From Lachnospiraceae bacterium (GTDB taxonomy: Bacteria; Bacillota; Clostridia; Lachnospirales; Lachnospiraceae): 11,233 nucleotides of DNA. Under the pieces are notes generated by a model. The model saw nothing but the letters and a program-made list of their open reading frames with translations, was not told the origin of the DNA and did not search any database. A program made the position numbers and the translations under genes. The DNA is taken from NCBI GenBank assembly GCA_009787745.1, contig WQST01000063.1, forward strand, positions 1 through 11,233, written 5' to 3'. Shown here one piece after another: positions 7,356 to 11,233 of the stretch (position 1 is the stretch's first letter; every line of letters starts with the position of its first letter).

Positions 7356-7436
7356 CTGTCATTTTGCGCCATATGGCGAAGAATTTCAGCAAATCTTATC
7401 ATAAGTGCAGGATCCTTCGCTGCGTTCAGGACGTCA
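7356..7436. repeat. Decayed copy of the dispersed palindromic repeat
   Basis: ctgtcattttg (7356-7366) followed by ggcgaagaatttcagc (7375-7390) recalls the left arm of the repeat seen at 1686-1762. gatccttcgctgcgttcagg (7411-7430) recalls the right arm. The left arm carries a perfect 12-base palindrome, cgccatatggcg (7367-7378). Translated on the + strand the right half reads RILRCVQDV, close to the RILRCAQDD string that this repeat commonly produces in spurious gene calls (recalled, not searched). Confidence 0.6.
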
Positions 7437-7498
7437 GCCTGATTTTACCGGTTTTCCCGCCGCTCCCATACCGTAGATTAACATTTATGCAAAAAGAC

Positions 7499-7562
7499 AC
7501 CAAACACTTCGATAATTTGTAGAAAGCTTACAAATCGAGAGAGTTATGTTTGGTAATGTTTG
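7499..7562. promoter_or_regulatory. Nested dyad plus tandem repeat, candidate operator region
   Basis: The outer arms ACCAAACA (7499-7506) and TGTTTGGT (7547-7554) are perfect 8-base inverted copies. Inside them ATTTGTA (7515-7521) and TACAAAT (7529-7535) form a second perfect dyad with nearly the same centre. ATGTTTG also occurs twice in direct repeat, at 7546-7552 and 7556-7562, exactly 10 bases apart, which is one helical turn. The cluster ends 65 bases upstream of the -35 box of the sugar transporter promoter. Such an arrangement fits binding by an AraC-, LacI- or response-regulator-type protein, but the regulator is not identified. Confidence 0.45.
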
Positions 7563-7627
7563 CTAATAATTACTATATTACGGTTTAATTTAAATCAAAA
7601 ACCCGACAATATATACAATTGTTTTAG

Positions 7628-7657
7628 TTGACACAATAGTACAAACTATGTTATAAA
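7628..7657 (+). promoter_or_regulatory. Sigma-A-type promoter of the sugar ABC transporter operon
   Basis: A perfect TTGACA (7628-7633) is followed, 18 bases on, by TATAAA (7652-7657); TTATAA at 7651-7656 gives 17-base spacing. Upstream DNA is AT-rich. Transcription would start near 7664, leaving a leader of about 40 bases before the start codon at 7706. Confidence 0.8.
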
Positions 7658-7705
7658 TACAAGGTAGGGTCTTTTTTACAATCATTTATTTTATAGGAGG
7701 AAGAA

Positions 7706-9142
7706 ATGAAGAAAAAGTTATTAAGTATTTTACTCTCAACAGCCATGGTTGCTACTTTGTTAGCAGGTTGTGGCAGTAACGACAACAGCAGTAACACCAC
7801 CACCGGCACACCTGACACCTCGTCCAATTCATCGGCGAACTCAGATGCTCCCGCCCCTGCACCCGTTGATTTAGGCGATGAAATTGTTGAACTTAGTGTT
7901 CTTAATTACATTGACATGTCAGAAGCAGGTGCTATCGAAGAGTTAGAAGTAGTTTGGGCAGCTTTTGAAGCAGCATATCCGAATATCAAAATTAACAGAT
8001 TTGACGAATTCGAAGAAGCTTATCACCAATCAATCGAAGCTTATGCCGCCGCAGGCGCTCTTCCTGATGTTACCTATTGCTGGCCGTCAGGTCGTTCAAC
8101 CACTCTTCACACACAAAAACTGCTTAAAGATTTAACACCTTTAGCAGCACGTGACGGCCTTGGCTCAACCTATGTTCCGTTAGCCCTTGATCCGTTTGGC
8201 CAAGCCAACAACTATCTGGCAATGCTCCCTCAAGGAGTTACCGCCACGAATATGTTCATCGTAAACAAAGAAGTTCTTGACGCAGTAGGCCTTACACCTG
8301 CGAAAACTTATTCGGAACTGGCAGCTCAGGTTCCCATTTTACGCGATGCAGGTTATGAATGTGTAATTATGCCGAACCTTTCAGAATGGGTTATGCAGTC
8401 ATGCCTTTACTCTTTAGTAATTGGTCGCTTCATGGGCGAAGACTGGGATGAGAGAATCCTGTCAGGCGAAACCAACTGGACTGACCCCGCAGTTATTGCA
8501 TCACTTAACTTCATTAAACAAATGTATGACGACGGTGTTTTAGCACAAGCATCACTTGCTCTTGACTACGGCGAAGGCCCGGGTCGTTTTGCGACCAATG
8601 GCGGTGCTTATTATATCGACGGCGACTGGCGTGTCGGTGCTTTCATCACAGACGGAACGACAGGTGAAGCTTTAATCGATCCAAGCAGACAAGCTAATTT
8701 CGAAATTACCGTTTTCCCTGAAATTGATCTTCCCGGCGTAGCAATTCCCGGCAGAACTAACTCGGCTGTACTCGGTACAGGTTGGGGAATGAATGCAAAT
8801 ATCGAATCAGGTTCCGTCAAAGAAGAAGCTGCATGGACATTAATTAAATGGCTTGTTGGTAAAGAAGTTCAGGAATTTAGACTTCGCACCGGCGGTATCT
8901 CGACTCCGACCAGAACCGATATTAATTTCGGCGCACTTACTTTAGAACCTCTCCAAGTTGCATTAGCAGGAATGGGCAACGATTATGACAAAGCGACGGT
9001 TGTTGTTGACGGCGTATTCGAAAGTCCTGTCTTCACTCCTCTTAATGAAGGTCTCCAAGCTCTTGGTTTGGGAACGATGACTGCTGAAGAAGTAGCTAAT
9101 AATGTTCAAGCCGCTTTTGAAAGCTGGAGTGCATCACAGTAA
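7706..9142 (+). CDS. Extracellular solute-binding lipoprotein of a carbohydrate ABC transporter
   Basis: The protein has 478 residues. It starts with a lipoprotein signal peptide: KKK at 2-4, a hydrophobic core, and the lipobox LAGC with lipidated Cys at 22. A Ser/Asn/Thr/Pro/Ala-rich linker (about 23-55) tethers it outside the membrane. The body begins LSVLNYIDMSE and matches the general layout of family 1 binding proteins (SBP_bac_1, COG1653 type), which capture mono- or oligosaccharides. W and Y residues are frequent in the likely ligand cleft (YCWPSGR, DGDWRVGAF, GWGMN). AGGAGG at 7695-7700 sits 5 bases before the ATG. It leads the operon with the two permeases downstream and has its own strong promoter. 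The sugar cannot be deduced from sequence alone. Maturation would require prolipoprotein diacylglyceryl transferase and a signal peptidase II. Confidence 0.93.
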   Translation: MKKKLLSILLSTAMVATLLAGCGSNDNSSNTTTGTPDTSSNSSANSDAPAPAPVDLGDEIVELSVLNYIDMSEAGAIEELEVVWAAFEAAYPNIKINRFDEFEEAYHQSIEAYAAAGALPDVTYCWPSGRSTTLHTQKLLKDLTPLAARDGLGSTYVPLALDPFGQANNYLAMLPQGVTATNMFIVNKEVLDAVGLTPAKTYSELAAQVPILRDAGYECVIMPNLSEWVMQSCLYSLVIGRFMGEDWDERILSGETNWTDPAVIASLNFIKQMYDDGVLAQASLALDYGEGPGRFATNGGAYYIDGDWRVGAFITDGTTGEALIDPSRQANFEITVFPEIDLPGVAIPGRTNSAVLGTGWGMNANIESGSVKEEAAWTLIKWLVGKEVQEFRLRTGGISTPTRTDINFGALTLEPLQVALAGMGNDYDKATVVVDGVFESPVFTPLNEGLQALGLGTMTAEEVANNVQAAFESWSASQ

Positions 9143-9180
9143 GCAATTATCAAAGTTTTGTAGAATTTCAATAAAAATAT

Positions 9181-9205
9181 TGTGGGTGGCTAATGGCCAC
9201 CCACA
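9181..9205 (+). other. Intercistronic hairpin between binding protein and permease genes
   Basis: tgtgggtggc (9181-9190) and gccacccaca (9196-9205) form a perfect 10-base GC-rich stem with a taatg loop. No T-run follows. In many binding-protein operons such hairpins protect the upstream message or partly terminate, so the binding protein is made in excess over the permeases. That role is inferred here. Confidence 0.8.
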
Positions 9206-9244
9206 TATTAAATAAAATATTATATTGGATGGAGGAAAGGCTAC

Positions 9245-10153
9245 ATGACTATAAAAGGACAAAAGAGGATTTCGTATACGATATTAGTTTTACCCGCCTT
9301 AATCATTTATCTGCTGGTCGTTGGCTTTCCGACAATCTTTTCTATTATCTTAAGCTTGACCAATTATAACGGCGGTAAAATTTTGGGTGCGGGAAGTGTT
9401 GACTGGGAAGTGGTCGGTTTTCAGAGTTACGTATGGATGTTTACTGAGCCGACGGGTGCTTTTTATAGCGCACTAAAGAACAATATGTATCTTGTCGCCA
9501 TATCTGTCTTCGGACAAATTCCTCTTGGCTTTATACTGGCATATATCCTGACCCGAAATATTATTAAACGCGGCTCAGGATTTTTTCAATCAATGATTTT
9601 CTTACCTTACGTAATTTCACCGATTATTATCGGTGTCCTTTTTAACGCGTTTATTATTAATTCAAATTCGGTGCTGATGGAAGTCAGGAAAATGATTGAT
9701 CCAACGGTGCAGTTCACAATCAGTACAAGACCGATGATGGCGGTATTACTGGTAGTATTGTGGATGTTTACAGGATTTTATATGATAATATTCATGGCCC
9801 ATATGCAAAGGATCGATCCTGCGATTATTGAAGCGGCCAGAATTGACGGCGCTAAAGAAAGCCAGGTTTTGGGGCGTATTATTTTACCCGCAATGATTAA
9901 TGAAATTTTAACATGTGCGATTCTGGCGATATCAGGTTCTTTAAGGACATATGATTTGATTTATTCAATGACCAGCGGCGGGCCTGCGGGGCAAACAAAG
10001 GTACTGTCAATGTTCATGTATGATATGGCTTTTAAAGGGTCGCCTAATTATCCGGTCGCCAATGCCATTTCTACCGTCATGGTACTTATCTGCTTAGTGT
10101 TGATTGTTATTACTCAATGTCTGGGTAAAATGTTCAAAGATGGGGAGGCATAA
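9245..10153 (+). CDS. Carbohydrate ABC transporter permease (MalF/UgpA type)
   Basis: The protein has 302 residues with about six membrane helices (for example 11-37, 79-104, 114-137, 164-186, 218-235 and 272-292). The cytoplasmic EAA loop is clear: EAARIDGAKES (196-206) ending in ILP at 213-215, with the conserved Gly at 202. This loop docks onto the ATP-binding subunit. TSGGP (243-247) is also typical of the family. The start at 9245 has GGAGG at 9231-9235. It lies 102 bases after the binding protein gene and 2 bases before its partner permease, with which it should form a heterodimeric channel. It fits the small-permease branch of the sugar uptake type-1 family, without the large periplasmic loop of E. 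coli MalF. Confidence 0.95.
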   Translation: MTIKGQKRISYTILVLPALIIYLLVVGFPTIFSIILSLTNYNGGKILGAGSVDWEVVGFQSYVWMFTEPTGAFYSALKNNMYLVAISVFGQIPLGFILAYILTRNIIKRGSGFFQSMIFLPYVISPIIIGVLFNAFIINSNSVLMEVRKMIDPTVQFTISTRPMMAVLLVVLWMFTGFYMIIFMAHMQRIDPAIIEAARIDGAKESQVLGRIILPAMINEILTCAILAISGSLRTYDLIYSMTSGGPAGQTKVLSMFMYDMAFKGSPNYPVANAISTVMVLICLVLIVITQCLGKMFKDGEA

Positions 10154-10155
10154 AC

Positions 10156-11019
10156 ATGGAAATCAAAAAAAATAATCCAATCTTATCATTTATTTCCAAG
10201 GTTATTATATATATAATAATGAGCATATTTACAATAATGGCCATTTATCCGATTTTTTGGCTGATAATTCAGTCGTTTAAATCAAGGCAGGTTTATATGA
10301 CGACCAACAAACTGTCCTTGCCTGCCGTTTGGTACTTTGATAATTACCCTGCTGTTTGGAGTCCGCCGGGGGGGTTGACAGGTTTTAAGGTTTTCTTTGG
10401 CAATAGCATTCTTTATTCGATTATAACCGTAGTATTCGTAGTAGTATTGGCGAATATGGCGGGTTATGCTTTTGCAAAATTTGATTTTAAAGTAACGAAG
10501 CTTATATATGGCCTCTTCATCGTCGGAATACTTCTTACGATTCAGTCGATCTTAATTCCCATCTTTTTGATGGTAAATTCTGTCGGGTTGCTAAATACAA
10601 GGCTGGGCATATTAATTCCATATATCGGTTTGGGCTTGCCGATGGCAATATACTTGTGTACGGACTTCATCAGAAATATCCCTGATGAATTGATTGAATC
10701 GGCGCGGATTGACGGCGCGGGTTACATACGGTCGTTTATCAGCATCATTTTTCCGATGTGTACCCCTGTTTCGGTAACGCTTGCTATTATTACTTTTACG
10801 GCTACCTGGAATGAGTTCATCCTGATGAATTTGCTGACGGTCGGCGACCAATTAAAATCAATTCCGGCAGCAGTCGGGCGCTATGCGGGTTCGTTAGGCT
10901 CAGACTACGGAAAGCTATTTACCACCTTATCAATCTCGGTCGTCCCTATTTTGATTTTCTATTTCGTTTTCAGAAAGCAAATCACGAAGGGTGTTGCCGC
11001 AGGAGCTGTAAAAGGTTAA
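10156..11019 (+). CDS. Carbohydrate ABC transporter permease (MalG/UgpE type)
   Basis: The protein has 287 residues, the standard size. There are about six membrane helices, beginning at residues 16-39. The EAA loop is ESARIDGAGY (181-190) followed by IIFP (197-200), with Ser replacing the first Ala as is common in MalG-type permeases. The C-terminal VAAGAVKG is the usual ending of this subfamily. The GGGGAGG binding site (10142-10148) lies inside the end of the previous gene and only 2 bases separate the two frames, so translation is probably coupled. Together with the first permease it makes the membrane channel. No ATPase gene follows within the window; in Firmicutes a shared MsmK/UgpC-type ATPase encoded elsewhere often serves such operons (established for the family, inferred here). 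Confidence 0.95.
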   Translation: MEIKKNNPILSFISKVIIYIIMSIFTIMAIYPIFWLIIQSFKSRQVYMTTNKLSLPAVWYFDNYPAVWSPPGGLTGFKVFFGNSILYSIITVVFVVVLANMAGYAFAKFDFKVTKLIYGLFIVGILLTIQSILIPIFLMVNSVGLLNTRLGILIPYIGLGLPMAIYLCTDFIRNIPDELIESARIDGAGYIRSFISIIFPMCTPVSVTLAIITFTATWNEFILMNLLTVGDQLKSIPAAVGRYAGSLGSDYGKLFTTLSISVVPILIFYFVFRKQITKGVAAGAVKG

Positions 11020-11030
11020 TATTACCTGTA

Positions 11031-11071
11031 AATTAAGAGCCGCTATGTCTCGGCAGGGCGGTTCTTTAATT
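11031..11071 (+). terminator. Possible terminator hairpin after the sugar transporter operon
   Basis: aattaagagccgc (11031-11043) pairs with gcggttctttaatt (11058-11071), allowing one G-U pair and one bulged base, around a 14-base loop. It begins 11 bases after the last permease stop. The descending arm contains ttcttt but no long T-run follows, so termination would be weak or factor-assisted. Confidence 0.5.
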
Positions 11072-11148
11072 GCGCGAAAAATCGTCGGTTTATTTTAGCG
11101 GTAAATGGGGTGAAAAAACATTTTAAAAAAACACGTAAATTCCCAAAG

Positions 11149-11181
11149 TAAGTGCAACAGTGGAAACCTCGCTTGCACTTA
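11149..11181. repeat. Inverted repeat near the right edge
   Basis: taagtgcaa (11149-11157) and ttgcactta (11173-11181) are perfect 9-base inverted arms separated by 15 bases. The element ends 9 bases before a possible start codon at 11191. It could be an operator or a leader hairpin for the next gene; nothing else identifies it. Confidence 0.6.
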
Positions 11182-11190
11182 GTATGAGAA

Positions 11191-11233
11191 ATGGCAAAAA
11201 TAAAGGGTTCATTTAATCTGAAAAATAGGAAAT
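11191..11233 (+). CDS. Possible N-terminus of a further gene (cut by window edge)
   Basis: From the ATG at 11191 the frame stays open to the window end and reads MAKIKGSFNLKNRK. A basic start of this kind is common in membrane-anchored AraC regulators or sensor kinases that often sit beside sugar transporter operons. Fourteen residues cannot establish a family, and the preceding tatgagaa is only a weak ribosome binding site. Confidence 0.2.
   Translation, partial: MAKIKGSFNLKNRK

Larger units (their letters stand above)
7239..7705. other. 467-base divergent intergenic region
   Basis: No gene is supported here. The left side holds the exporter promoter and a palindrome on its upstream side. 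The middle holds a degenerate dispersed repeat (7356-7436). The right side holds a nested dyad with a tandem repeat (7499-7562) and a strong promoter for the sugar transporter operon (7628-7657). About 7437-7498 and 7563-7627 are AT-rich or plain sequence in which I see nothing definite. Confidence 0.75.

Noticed and set aside
7289..7522. Open frame of 77 codons on the + strand
   Set aside because: It has no ribosome binding site, overlaps the dispersed repeat (RILRCVQDV is repeat-derived) and runs into the candidate operator region.
11110..11151. Thirteen-codon frame beginning GTG (MKKHFKKTRKFPK)
   Set aside because: It is too short and has no clear binding site; probably chance in A-rich DNA.
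1..11233. CRISPR array, tRNA, rRNA or transposase
   Set aside because: No regularly spaced direct repeats, cloverleaf sequence, rRNA segments or transposase motifs were seen on either strand.

Overview
The window looks like a low-to-mid GC Clostridia-type Firmicute (Lachnospiraceae-like or a relative; inferred, not proven). The reasons are strong GGAGG ribosome binding sites, a TTGACA/TATAAA promoter, a Gram-positive lipoprotein signal on the solute-binding protein, clostridial-type EtfB/EtfA, and a sugar ABC transporter with no ATPase gene of its own. All gene calls come from reading motifs; no database search was run.

Left part (1-1677): the 3' end of etfB and all of etfA, the two subunits of an electron transfer flavoprotein. 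They are separated by an unusually long 144-base gap packed with three inverted repeats. A degenerate copy of a dispersed palindromic repeat (the TCATCCTGAGC...GCTCAGAATGA type) follows at 1686-1762.

Centre (1800-5504): a tight three-gene + strand cluster with overlapping ends. It holds a 619-residue multi-pass membrane protein resembling the DUF6020 / GT-C glycosyltransferase-like family, a divergent signal peptidase II homologue that keeps both catalytic Asp residues, and a MATE-family transporter. A complete ABC exporter half-transporter (5511-7238, - strand) converges on it with only 6 bases between stop codons.

Right part (7239-11233): a 467-base intergenic region holds a - strand promoter for the exporter, a second degenerate dispersed repeat, a nested dyad that could be an operator, and a strong + strand promoter. 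This promoter drives a carbohydrate uptake operon: a lipoprotein solute-binding protein, an intercistronic hairpin, and two inner-membrane permeases of the MalF/MalG type. A hairpin follows the operon, and a possible start of another gene sits at the right edge.

No transposase, CRISPR array, tRNA or rRNA was seen. I did not find a clearly new defence or mobile system. The most unusual items are the structured insert between etfB and etfA, the coupled GT-C-like/LspA-like/MATE cluster, and the nested dyad upstream of the sugar transporter promoter.
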